Assembly: GCA_017354575.1 (NCBI GenBank)
Contig: JAFMQP010000108.1
Span: 1 to 10,095 of the forward strand
Reading direction: 5' to 3'
DNA length: 10,095 nucleotides
DNA from: Acidothermales bacterium
GTDB taxonomy: Bacteria > Actinomycetota > Actinomycetes > Streptosporangiales > WHST01
Positions 1 to 6,701 of this stretch are shown here, one piece after another; position 1 is the first letter of the stretch; every line of letters begins with the position of its first letter. The notes below the pieces were generated by a model. It worked only from the letters and a program-made list of their open reading frames with translations. It was not told the DNA's origin and ran no database searches. The position numbers were made by a program, and so were the translations under genes.

Positions 1-499
1 CGTCGGCCGTCGCCGTGTCGAGCGCCTCCCGGTACCGCTCGGGGAACGCCGCCGCGCCGACGCCGCCGGACGCCAGCGCCTCGGCGACCGCCTCCAGCCG
101 GACGATCTCGCGCACGTCGCATCCGCTGACCTCGCGCATGCCCGCGACGCCGTGCAGCTCGTCGCCGCGGTACCCGGTGTCGACGAGGTAGCGCCGCACG
201 CCGCTCGCACCGAGCAGCATCCGGTTGACCGCGTCCGCGCCGAGATCCCCGCGCCTGGCGAGGTACGCCGCCGGTGATGCGTGCGGCTCCAGGCCGAGCA
301 CGGGCGCGCACCAGCGGCGGACGGCGAAGCCGATCTGCGAGTCCCACGGCGACACGCCCGGCGGCCCGACCCGGTCCGACTCGGTGAGCAGCAGCTCGAA
401 CGCCGCGGCGTCGACGTCACCCGCCAACACGCCGTGCACGTGGTGGTCGACGAGCGGGAGCCCGTCGACCACTTCCTCGAGCGTCGGGCCGCCGGTCAT
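1..499 (-). CDS. Amidohydrolase-family protein, N-terminal part (cut by window edge)
   Basis: This is the first 166 codons of a gene reading leftwards off the window. The protein opens with a short helix and then LVDHHVHG, whose His20 and His22 form the HxH metal-binding pair at the end of the first strand of an amidohydrolase TIM barrel. Downstream segments such as DSQIGFAVRRWCAPVLGL and YLVDTGY resemble the amidohydrolase-2 proteins, related to the FluG N-terminal domain, that are often found near glutamine synthetase-like genes. That family likeness is from memory. The ATG at 499-497 overlaps the stop of the DUF488 gene as ATGA, and an AAGG lies about 8 nt upstream, so translational coupling is likely. 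The substrate cannot be told from this fragment, and the C-terminal metal ligands and catalytic Asp are outside the window. Confidence 0.8.
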   Translation of the reverse strand, partial: MTGGPTLEEVVDGLPLVDHHVHGVLAGDVDAAAFELLLTESDRVGPPGVSPWDSQIGFAVRRWCAPVLGLEPHASPAAYLARRGDLGADAVNRMLLGASGVRRYLVDTGYRGDELHGVAGMREVSGCDVREIVRLEAVAEALASGGVGAAAFPERYREALDTATAD

Positions 500-858
500 C
501 CACGGCCTTGCGCGAGCAGCTCGGCGAGCACCGCCGCCTGGCTGTGCTCGACGTCCTTCGTCGCGGTGAGCAGCGTCAACGGACCCCGCTCGGCGCGTTC
601 GGCCAACCGCCGCAACGCCTCGCGGCGTCCCGGCTCGTCGAGCTCGCGCTCGTACCGCTCGCGGAACTCCTCGAACTTCGCCGGGTCGTGCCCGTACCAC
701 TGACGCAGCTCGGTCGACGGCGCGACGTCCTTCGCCCACTCGTCCAGGCGCGCCTTCGCCTTCGCGAGACCGCGCGGCCAGACTCGGTCGACGAGCACGC
801 GCACGCCCGGCACGGCGTCGTCGTACACCCGCGCCACCCGGACGTCTCTCCGCGCCAT
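496..858 (-). CDS. DUF488 family protein (YeaO-like)
   Basis: This is a 120-residue cytoplasmic protein with no signal peptide or membrane segment. It shows the full set of DUF488 blocks: VLVDRVWPRG at 21-30, APSTELRQWYGHDP at 46-59, an Arg/Glu-rich helix at 60-90, and TLLTATKDVEHSQAAVL at about 95-111. Its length is usual for the family, so it looks complete. The biochemical function of DUF488 is not established. The start at 858 is supported by the RVARVYDDAVPGVRVLVDR beginning typical of the family. No convincing ribosome binding site precedes it; a TAGCCT -10 box lies exactly 6 nt before the ATG, suggesting a leaderless transcript. Its stop overlaps the start of the amidohydrolase gene, so the two probably form one operon, divergent from lldD. 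Confidence 0.9.
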   Translation of the reverse strand: MARRDVRVARVYDDAVPGVRVLVDRVWPRGLAKAKARLDEWAKDVAPSTELRQWYGHDPAKFEEFRERYERELDEPGRREALRRLAERAERGPLTLLTATKDVEHSQAAVLAELLAQGRG

Positions 859-864
859 GTGTCC

Positions 865-870
865 AGGCTA
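865..870 (-). promoter_or_regulatory. -10 box of a leaderless promoter for the DUF488 gene
   Basis: On the minus strand this reads TAGCCT, fitting the actinobacterial TANNNT pattern. Exactly 6 nt separate it from the ATG at 858, so a start at the usual +1 would fall on the A of the start codon. There is no Shine-Dalgarno sequence and no clear -35 box. The site lies inside the 35-bp gap shared with the divergent lldD promoter. Confidence 0.5.
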
Positions 871-881
871 CGTGCACCGCC

Positions 882-887
882 TATCAT
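882..887 (+). promoter_or_regulatory. -10 box of a leaderless promoter for lldD
   Basis: TATCAT is a good -10 match. Exactly 6 nt follow before the ATG at 894, placing +1 on the A of the start codon. No Shine-Dalgarno sequence is present between 859 and 893, which fits a leaderless mRNA. The position 17 bp upstream (859-864, GTGTCC) is not a recognisable -35 box. Leaderless transcripts with a -10 about 7 nt before the ATG are common in actinobacteria. Confidence 0.55.
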
Positions 888-893
888 CGACGC

Positions 894-2105
894 ATGACGA
901 CGCGGCGGCTGCCCCGGTGGGACGAGCTACGTCCGCTGCTGCGGTTCCAGCACGTCCCGCTCGACCCCACCGAACGCCGCCTGGCCGGGGTGAACACGAT
1001 CGCCGACCTGCGGCGGATCGCCTACCGGCGCACGCCGAGAGCGGTGTTCGACTACACGGACGGCGCGGCCGAGCAGGAGGTGAGCCTGCGCCGGATGCGC
1101 GACGCGTTCCGCCGCGTGGAGTTCCGTCCCGGCGTCCTCCGCGACGTCAGCGCCGCCGATCCCGGTACCACCGTTCTCGGGCAACGATGGCGGTTGCCGT
1201 TCGCGCTGGCGCCGACCGGGTTCACCCGGATGATGCACCACGAGGGCGAGCGCGCGGTGGTACGCGCGGCGCAGACGGCGGACGTCACGTACGCGCTTTC
1301 GACCATGGGCACAACGTCGATCGAGGACGTCGCCGCCGAAGGGCCACATGCCCGGAAGTGGTTCCAGCTCTACGTGTGGCGCGACCGCGACGCCGGCAAG
1401 GAGCTGATCCAGCGGGCGCTGGAAGCCGACTACGAGGCGCTCGTGCTCACCGTCGACACGCCGATCGCGGGCGCCCGCATGCGCGACGTGCGCAACGGGC
1501 TCACCATCCCGCCGAGCCTGACGCCGACGACGGTCCTCGACGCGGCCCTGCACCCCGCATGGTGGTTCAACCTGCTCACCACCGAGCCGTTGACGTTCGC
1601 GTCGATGACGCACTGGGGCGGCACCGTCGCCGACCTCGTGAACCGGATGTTCGACCCGTCGGTGACCTTCGCCGACGTCGACTGGATACGTGACGCGTGG
1701 CCGCGATCGCTTGTGGTCAAAGGCATTCAGAACGTCGCTGACGCCCGCGCCGCTGTCGAGCACGGCGCCGACGCGGTCGTCGTGTCCAACCACGGCGGAC
1801 GCCAGCTCGACCGCACCCCCGTCCCGTTGACCTTGTTGCCGGAGATCTCCGACGCGGTAGGCGACCGCGCGGACGTGCTGCTGGACGGCGGCATCACGTC
1901 CGGCGCGGACGTGGTCGCGGGCCTCGCGCTGGGCGCGAAGGCGTGCCTGGTCGGCCGCGCGTACCTGTACGGGTTGATGGCGGGCGGGGAGCGCGGCGTC
2001 GACCGCGCGATCGAGATCCTCGCCGAGGAGGTCACCAGGACACTGCGACTGCTGGGTGTCCGGTCGGTCGACGAGCTAGACCGTTGGCACGTGTCGTTGG
2101 GCTGA
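894..2105 (+). CDS. lldD: FMN-dependent L-lactate dehydrogenase, LldD2-like
   Basis: This 403-residue soluble alpha-hydroxy-acid oxidase/dehydrogenase uses FMN to oxidise L-lactate to pyruvate. The FMN/active-site features are visible: FDYTDGAAE near 52-60, LAPTGFTRMMHHEGE at 105-119, FQLYVWRD at 157-164, TVDTP at 186-190, Lys276 in VVKG, the signature SNHGGRQ at 298-304 with catalytic His300 and Arg303, and the phosphate-binding DGGITSGAD at 331-339. The N-terminus (RRLPRW..LRPLLRF) and the stretch ARMRDVRNGLTIPPSLT closely resemble mycobacterial LldD2. The SNHGGRQ motif distinguishes it from the mycofactocin enzyme MftD, which as I recall has NN where this has RQ. The gene is first in a tight unit with the amidase and the SDR. 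Since RhaEW in this window makes L-lactate, this enzyme may complete the rhamnose pathway; that link is inference. Confidence 0.92.
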   Translation: MTTRRLPRWDELRPLLRFQHVPLDPTERRLAGVNTIADLRRIAYRRTPRAVFDYTDGAAEQEVSLRRMRDAFRRVEFRPGVLRDVSAADPGTTVLGQRWRLPFALAPTGFTRMMHHEGERAVVRAAQTADVTYALSTMGTTSIEDVAAEGPHARKWFQLYVWRDRDAGKELIQRALEADYEALVLTVDTPIAGARMRDVRNGLTIPPSLTPTTVLDAALHPAWWFNLLTTEPLTFASMTHWGGTVADLVNRMFDPSVTFADVDWIRDAWPRSLVVKGIQNVADARAAVEHGADAVVVSNHGGRQLDRTPVPLTLLPEISDAVGDRADVLLDGGITSGADVVAGLALGAKACLVGRAYLYGLMAGGERGVDRAIEILAEEVTRTLRLLGVRSVDELDRWHVSLG

Positions 2106-2117
2106 GAGAGGAAGCAC

Positions 2118-3125
2118 ATGGACGTCGTCGAGTTCACCCCGACCCGCGACCAGTACGCGTTCACGTTCGGCGGGGTCGCGCCGGTCCGCCGGATCCAGCC
2201 GGGCACCGTGCTGCGGCTCTGGGCCGAGGACGCGTACGGCGGCGTGCTCCAGACCACGAACGACAGGCCGAGCGAGAAGCTCACCATGCCGTTCGTCAAC
2301 CCGCAGACCGGGCCCTTCCACGTCGAGGGCGCGGAGCCCGGCGACACCCTCGTGCTGCACTTCGCCGAGCTCACGCCCGCGCGCGACTGGGCCGCGTCCA
2401 CGACGATCCCGTTCTTCGGCGGGCTGACGAGCACCGACCGCACGGTCACGCTGCAGGACCCGCTGCCCGAGCGCACCTGGATCTACCAGCTCGACCGCGA
2501 CCGCGGGACGGTGACGTTCGCGGCGCAAAGCAGCGGCCACGAGCTGGAGCTGCCGATCGCGCCGATGCTCGGCACCGTCGGCGTGGCGCCTGCGGCGTTC
2601 GAGGCGCGGTCCTCGCTCGTGCCGGACAAGTTCGGCGGCAACATGGACACGCCGGAGATGCGCGCCGGCGCCACCTGCTACCTCGGGGTGAACGTCGAGG
2701 GCGCGTTGTTCTCCGTCGGCGACGGGCACTACCGGCAGGGCGAGGGCGAGGCGTGCGGCACCGCCGTCGAGGGCGCGATGAACGTGACGCTCGTTGTCGA
2801 GTTGATCAAAGGCAGGGCGCCGGTGTGGCCGCGTATCGAGAACGACACGCACATCGCGAGCGTCGGCTCCAGCAGGCCGCTCGAGGACGCCTGGCGTGCC
2901 GCGCAGACCGACCTCGTCCTGTGGCTGGGCGAGTTGTACGCCCTGGATAGGCTCGACGCTTACCAGTTGCTCACACAGGTCGCGGAGGCGCCGCTCGCCA
3001 ACGTGTGCGACGCGAACTACAGCTCGGTGGTGAAGGTCGCGAAGAACCTGTTGCCCGGCGGCGAAGCGTACGACGGCGTGCACGCGCACCTGCGCGACCT
3101 GGCCACGACAATCCAATCGGCGTAA
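2118..3125 (+). CDS. Acetamidase/formamidase family protein
   Basis: This 335-residue cytoplasmic protein belongs to the FmdA/AmdA family, which hydrolyses small amides to acid and ammonia. Evidence includes TGPFHVEGAEPGDTLVLHF at about 64-82, GGNMDTPEMRAG at 173-184, and the conserved GALFSVGDGHYRQGEGEACG at 195-214, in which the Asp202/His204 region provides likely metal ligands, followed by GTAVE. The length matches the family and the protein looks complete. It starts 12 nt after the lldD stop, with a GAGAGAGGAAG ribosome binding site in the gap, so the two genes are almost certainly co-transcribed. The natural substrate is not known. Some members take formamide or acetamide; lactamide would fit the neighbour, but this is speculation. 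Confidence 0.88.
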   Translation: MDVVEFTPTRDQYAFTFGGVAPVRRIQPGTVLRLWAEDAYGGVLQTTNDRPSEKLTMPFVNPQTGPFHVEGAEPGDTLVLHFAELTPARDWAASTTIPFFGGLTSTDRTVTLQDPLPERTWIYQLDRDRGTVTFAAQSSGHELELPIAPMLGTVGVAPAAFEARSSLVPDKFGGNMDTPEMRAGATCYLGVNVEGALFSVGDGHYRQGEGEACGTAVEGAMNVTLVVELIKGRAPVWPRIENDTHIASVGSSRPLEDAWRAAQTDLVLWLGELYALDRLDAYQLLTQVAEAPLANVCDANYSSVVKVAKNLLPGGEAYDGVHAHLRDLATTIQSA

Positions 3126-3139
3126 GGGATCGGTGAGAC

Positions 3140-3901
3140 ATGGACCTGCAACTGACGGGCCGGCGCGTTCTCGTCACCGGTGGCACCAAGGGAATCGGGC
3201 GCGCGATCGTCGACGCGTTCGCCGGTGAGGACGCCGCGGTCTCGTTCTGCGCCCGCACCGAACCGGACGTCACCGCGCTGGTCAAGGAGCTGCGCGACCG
3301 CGGCGTCACCGCGACGGGTGCCGCTCTCGACGTCGCCGACGGCCCGGCGGTGAAGCGGTGGGTCGACCAGAGCGCCGCCGAGCTCGACGGCGTGGACGTG
3401 GTCGTCGCGAACGTGAGCGCGCTCGCGATCCCGGACGAGGAGACCAACTGGCAGCGCAGCTTCGCGGTCGACATGATGGGCACCGTCCACCTCGTCCAGG
3501 CCGCGTTGCCGTACCTCGAACGCAGCGACGCCGCGTCGATCGTCACCGTAGGCAGTGTCTCCGGCCGGGAGATCGACTTCGCGGCAGGCCCGTACGGGAC
3601 GTTCAAGGCCGCCATCGCGCACTACACGCAGGGGCTCGCCTACCAGTTCGCCGACAAGGGCATCCGCGCCAACACCGTCTCGCCCGGCAACACCTACTTC
3701 CCCGACGGCGTATGGGCCACCATCGAAGCCGGCAACCCCGAACTGTTCGGCCAGGCGATGGCGTTGAACCCTACCGGCCGGATGGGCACGCCGGACGACA
3801 TCGGCCGGGCGGTCGCCTTCGTCGCCAGTCCCGCGGCGAGCCGGATGAGCGGCGCCAACGTCCTCGTCGACGGCGCGTTGACCCGCGCGGTCCAGCTCTA
3901 G
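3140..3901 (+). CDS. Short-chain dehydrogenase/reductase (classical SDR)
   Basis: This 253-residue NAD(P)-dependent oxidoreductase has the cofactor motif TGGTKGIG at 13-20, a DVAD segment at 64-67, and the active-site set Ser139 (VGSVSG), Tyr152 and Lys156 (YGTFK). The tail ends in LVDGALTRAVQL, as expected for a full-length member. Two positions are unusual: the strand-4 NNAG motif is NVSA (91-94), and the position of the tetrad Asn is Asp111 (AVDMMG). Both occur in some SDR branches but point away from the best-studied dehydrogenases. It starts 14 nt after the amidase stop; an AAGGGA 10 nt upstream or a GGTGAG 2 nt upstream could serve as ribosome binding site. It is the last gene of the lldD unit. 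The substrate is unknown. Confidence 0.88.
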   Translation: MDLQLTGRRVLVTGGTKGIGRAIVDAFAGEDAAVSFCARTEPDVTALVKELRDRGVTATGAALDVADGPAVKRWVDQSAAELDGVDVVVANVSALAIPDEETNWQRSFAVDMMGTVHLVQAALPYLERSDAASIVTVGSVSGREIDFAAGPYGTFKAAIAHYTQGLAYQFADKGIRANTVSPGNTYFPDGVWATIEAGNPELFGQAMALNPTGRMGTPDDIGRAVAFVASPAASRMSGANVLVDGALTRAVQL

Positions 3902-3913
3902 CGCAGGAACCCC

Positions 3914-3942
3914 TTGAGTCCACCTTTGCCCAATGCTATCGT
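3914..3942 (+). promoter_or_regulatory. Promoter of the GH28 secretion unit
   Basis: TTGAGT (3914-3919) and TATCGT (3937-3942) are separated by a 17-bp spacer. A TG dinucleotide at 3934-3935, one base before the -10, makes it an extended -10 promoter. Transcription would start near 3949. A LacI-type operator begins at 3952, so bound repressor would block initiation. No terminator is visible between the SDR stop at 3901 and this promoter, so read-through from the lldD unit is possible. Confidence 0.6.
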
Positions 3943-3951
3943 GCTGTCGAC

Positions 3952-3965
3952 TGAAAACCTTTGCA
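3952..3965 (+). promoter_or_regulatory. LacI-type operator upstream of GH28 gene
   Basis: The 14-mer TGAAAACCTTTGCA fits the LacI-family pattern TGnAA-n4-TTnCA, with CC in place of the usual central CG. It starts about 3 nt downstream of the predicted transcription start, a typical repressor position. The 8-mer ACCTTTGC inside it recurs at 3922-3929, within the promoter spacer, and again at 6664-6671 upstream of the truncated gene. The regulator gene is not in the window. Confidence 0.6.
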
Positions 3966-3989
3966 GTATGTGGCCTCCGGGGGACACAC

Positions 3990-4043
3990 ATGACGCCCGA
4001 ACCCGTGTCGGGCGCACCTGGTTGTGTCGACCTGAGTGGGTGA
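3990..4043 (+). CDS. Possible 17-residue leader peptide upstream of GH28
   Basis: This small reading frame encodes MTPEPVSGAPGCVDLSG and is preceded by GGGGGA at 3979-3984, 5 nt before the ATG, a better ribosome binding site than that of the GH28 gene itself. Its TGA at 4041-4043 lies 3 nt before the GH28 ATG and in the same frame, so ribosomes finishing here could restart on the downstream gene. The peptide has no recognisable motif, and the frame may be chance. The alternative is that 3966-4046 is simply untranslated leader. Confidence 0.3.
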   Translation: MTPEPVSGAPGCVDLSG

Positions 4044-4046
4044 AGC

Positions 4047-5477
4047 ATGCATCAGCTGCGACTTCCGTTCCGTTCCGGGACGAACAATGCCGACGGCGGA
4101 GCCTTGAAGCATCTGCCCGTGATCCTGTTGACCGCGTTGCTCGGGATGTTCGCCGTGGGCGCACCGGCGGCGTCGGCCGCAGGCACCGACGAGTTCCAGG
4201 AGGGCTGGGCACGGGCGGCCGATGTCGCGGCGCGCATCCACGACCCCGTGATTCCGAGGCGCGACTACGTGGTCACCGACTACGGTGCCATCGGCGACGG
4301 GCGGACCGACGCTCGTCCGGCCATCATGGCGGCCATCGACGCCGCCAACCAGGACGGCGGAGGACGCGTGGTCCTGCCGCCGGGCACGTGGTTCACCGAC
4401 GGTCCCGTCCACATGAAGAGCAACGTGGAGCTCCACGTCGAGAAGGGCGCGACTCTGCTCTTCACCGACGACACCGACGCCTACCTGCCGCAGGTTTTCA
4501 CCCGTTTCGAGGGCACCGAGCTGTACAACTACTCCCCCCTGATCTACGGCCGTGACGTGACGAACGTCGCCGTGACGGGTGAGGGCACGATCGACGGCAA
4601 TGCTGAGCACGGGTTCGCCCCGTGGCGTGACCTGCAGACGCCGGCCCAGAACAAGTTGCGGGAGATGGGTGCCACAGGCGTTCCCGTCGATCAGCGGGTC
4701 TTCGGCAAGGGAGACTTTCTGCGCCCTAACATGATCCAGTTCGTGAACGCGACGAACGTGCTCCTCGAGGGTTACACGGCCGTGGATTCACCGATGTGGG
4801 TCAATCACGTCCTCTATTCCACGAACGTGACCGTACGCGATGTGCACGTCGACAGCCATCGGCTCAACAACGACGGGATCGACGTCGACTCCAGCGACGA
4901 CGTGCTGATCGAGGGCTGCGCGTTCGATACCGGCGACGACAGCGTCGCCATCAAGTCGGGCCGTGACCAGGACGGCTGGCGCGTCGGGCGTCCCAGCACC
5001 GACGTCATCGTCCGCGACAACCAGATGACCGGGCAGAACGCTCTCGCCGTCGGTAGTGAGATGTCGGGCGGAGTGAGCAACGTCTTCATGGAGGACAACA
5101 CGCTCGTCGACGTCGCGTCGGCGATCTACTTCAAGTCGAACCCGGACCGCGGCGGCTACATCGAGGACGTCTGGGTACGCGACATCAAGGTCGGCGATGC
5201 CGATGAGCTGCTGCGGTTCCAGACCGACTACAAGGGCTGGCGCGGGGAGCTGCACCCGGTGACCTACCGGAACTTCTACCTCCAGGACATCACAGCGAAG
5301 CACGTGAATGTCGGCATCGACGCCACCGGGCACGACCTCGGCCCGCCGATCAGCAACGTGCGCGTCAGGGACATGAAAGTCGACCGGGCCGACACACCCC
5401 TGATCCTGCGCAACGTCGAAGGGCTCGTCCTCGAGGACGTGCGGATGAACGGGGAGCAGCTACCCGAGCGCCCGTAG
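4047..5477 (+). CDS. Secreted GH28 glycoside hydrolase (polygalacturonase/rhamnogalacturonase family)
   Basis: This 476-residue exported enzyme has a Sec-type signal at about 20-44 (hydrophobic LPVILLTALLGMFAVGA, then AASA before the likely cleavage site). The mature part has YGAIGDGRTDARPAIMAAID at 79-98, the usual start of the parallel beta-helix pectinase domain. Catalytic motifs are NNDGID with Asp276, GDDS with Asp297 and Asp298, GSEMSGG at 336-342, the bacterial equivalent of the fungal G-H-G site, and the substrate-binding YFKS with Lys363 followed by DRGG. GH28 enzymes hydrolyse galacturonan or rhamnogalacturonan backbones by inversion; which one cannot be told, but nearby rhamnose genes favour a rhamnose-containing pectin. 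The ATG at 4047 has a weak GGGTGA 3 nt upstream; a TTG at 4104 (residue 20) would give a more normal signal peptide but its GGCGGAG is only 2 nt away. Confidence 0.9.
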   Translation: MHQLRLPFRSGTNNADGGALKHLPVILLTALLGMFAVGAPAASAAGTDEFQEGWARAADVAARIHDPVIPRRDYVVTDYGAIGDGRTDARPAIMAAIDAANQDGGGRVVLPPGTWFTDGPVHMKSNVELHVEKGATLLFTDDTDAYLPQVFTRFEGTELYNYSPLIYGRDVTNVAVTGEGTIDGNAEHGFAPWRDLQTPAQNKLREMGATGVPVDQRVFGKGDFLRPNMIQFVNATNVLLEGYTAVDSPMWVNHVLYSTNVTVRDVHVDSHRLNNDGIDVDSSDDVLIEGCAFDTGDDSVAIKSGRDQDGWRVGRPSTDVIVRDNQMTGQNALAVGSEMSGGVSNVFMEDNTLVDVASAIYFKSNPDRGGYIEDVWVRDIKVGDADELLRFQTDYKGWRGELHPVTYRNFYLQDITAKHVNVGIDATGHDLGPPISNVRVRDMKVDRADTPLILRNVEGLVLEDVRMNGEQLPERP

Positions 5478-5517
5478 AGAGCACGTGCGCGAAGTCGGAA
5501 GGACGGAGAGGGTCGAG

Positions 5518-6552
5518 ATGCCGAGTGAGACGACGGGCAAGATCACACGACGAAGCCTTCTGCTGGGAGCGGGTGCCACTGCCTCGGCGGTCGCGCTGGG
5601 AGAGCACACTGCCGCGGCGGCCGAGCGGCCACTGCAACCGGCGATGCCTGGAAAGTCGGGCCGGATCCTCAATGCGTACTACCTGGCGGCGAACGCATAC
5701 ACGGTCGTGCCACGCCGGGTTCGCGAGGACATGACGTGGATGGCGAGCATCGGGACCACTGCGGTCTCCATCAGCGTCCTGGAGCAGGACTTCGACAGTG
5801 CGAATGCCAACATCCGAATCACGGTCGAAGAAGCGAAGCGCGCAGGCATAACCCCCTACGCCGTCCCGTCCCGCTGGGGGAGTCTGGTGGCGGGCGCACC
5901 CAGCGTTCCCAGCAACTTCACCGAGACCCACTCGGACACCTGGGTGACGCGCAGCGACGGGACCCCGTACACCAACAGCAGGGGCCATCGAAGCGACCCG
6001 AACCACCCGAAGACGATCCAGTTCTTCCAGGACAGCGTAGAGAGACTGCTGACCCAGTGGCCTTTCGAAGGCGTCATCTGGGATGAGCCGAAGGAGAACG
6101 ACGCCGTCGACCTGTTCCGTCAGGCCAGCGAGCACGCCAAGGCGGTCAGCCCTGACGTGACGGTCGCGCTCTTCCTCGACCTCTCGGCCTTCCAGGGGGC
6201 GTCCTCGGACGACGCCGCCGAACAGTTCGCCCGGATCGGTGCTGTCGACTACTTCGGTTGCGACGGCAGTCCGTGGGGGCGGGACGACCCTGCTGACCAG
6301 AACAAGGTCCTACTCGGCGGCGACGGCGAACGCTTCATCTCAATGGCCAGGAGCAACGGCAAACGCAGCTTCCTCCTGGCGGAGACGTATGCCCTCGCGA
6401 AGTCGGTCTACCCCCTCGTCGACAAGCGTTTCCCCGAAGTCGTCGACCTGGGCTCGGACTGCCTCAGTTACTACTACTACCCCCGGGACGTCGAGGACCC
6501 GGACCAGCTCATGGACATCACGCGCAAGCACGTGAGGAACTACGCGGCCTGA
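5518..6552 (+). CDS. Tat-exported protein of unrecognised family, probable TIM-barrel glycoside hydrolase
   Basis: The 344-residue product begins with a twin-arginine signal, ITRRSLLLGAGATASAVALG at 9-28, followed by an AAAA cleavage region. The ATG at 5518 is chosen because GGAGAGG lies 6 nt upstream; an in-frame GTG at 5485 would add 11 residues and lacks this support. I do not recognise the family. The mature part alternates beta strands and helices as in a (beta/alpha)8 barrel: RILNAYYLA (49-57), TTAVSIS (80-86), ITPYAVPSRWG (111-121), FEGVIWDEPKEND (183-195), DVTVALFLDL (213-222), VDYFGCD (243-249), RSFLLAE (283-289) and LSYYYYP (316-322). Strand-end acids Asp189/Glu190 and Glu289 are candidate catalytic residues. 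It lies 40 nt after the GH28 gene and before a terminator, so it is likely co-expressed and exported to work on the same plant polymer. This role is inference. Confidence 0.75.
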   Translation: MPSETTGKITRRSLLLGAGATASAVALGEHTAAAAERPLQPAMPGKSGRILNAYYLAANAYTVVPRRVREDMTWMASIGTTAVSISVLEQDFDSANANIRITVEEAKRAGITPYAVPSRWGSLVAGAPSVPSNFTETHSDTWVTRSDGTPYTNSRGHRSDPNHPKTIQFFQDSVERLLTQWPFEGVIWDEPKENDAVDLFRQASEHAKAVSPDVTVALFLDLSAFQGASSDDAAEQFARIGAVDYFGCDGSPWGRDDPADQNKVLLGGDGERFISMARSNGKRSFLLAETYALAKSVYPLVDKRFPEVVDLGSDCLSYYYYPRDVEDPDQLMDITRKHVRNYAA

Positions 6553-6572
6553 CAACGCGGCTGGCATCGTCG

Positions 6573-6606
6573 AGGGCTCGGGTCGCCGTGGTGACCCGAG
6601 CCCTTT
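6573..6606 (+). terminator. Hairpin terminator of the GH28 unit
   Basis: A perfect 12-bp inverted repeat (6573-6584 with 6593-6604, core GGGCTCGGGTC / GACCCGAGCCC) encloses an 8-nt loop and is followed by a short T run (6604-6606). It begins 20 nt after the stop of the Tat-exported protein. The stem is long and G/C-rich, and short T tracts are usual for actinobacterial terminators. Confidence 0.8.
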
Positions 6607-6622
6607 CGCATCCGAACCGCTC

Positions 6623-6672
6623 TTGAGCCGGCCTCTGCGCGGTCCCACAGTCATCTCACTGAAACCTTTGCA
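6623..6672 (+). promoter_or_regulatory. Second promoter/operator region, paralogous to the GH28 one
   Basis: TTGAGC at 6623-6628 and the weak CACAGT at 6646-6651 (17-bp spacer) are followed by TGAAACCTTTGCA at 6660-6672. The distance from the -35 box to the operator is 37 bp, against 38 bp in the GH28 promoter, so the arrangement is preserved. This operator copy is 13 bp, one A shorter than the 14-bp version at 3952-3965, giving TGnAA-n3-TTnCA, which may weaken binding. The -10 box has lost the first T of the consensus. It leads into a damaged gene start and could itself be decaying. Confidence 0.45.
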
Positions 6673-6701
6673 AGCAAGTGTCCCCGAGGGAGGCAGATCT
6701 C

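Noticed and set aside
927..1793. A 288-codon minus-strand frame opposite lldD
   Set aside because: It is antisense to a fully recognised FMN enzyme and lacks any family signature.
2076..3116. A 346-codon minus-strand frame opposite the acetamidase gene
   Set aside because: It is antisense to a complete acetamidase/formamidase-family gene, and its product has no recognisable motif or ribosome binding site.
5485..5517. Earlier GTG start for the Tat-exported protein
   Set aside because: The GGAGAGG 6 nt before the ATG at 5518 and a normal distance to the twin-arginine motif favour the later start.
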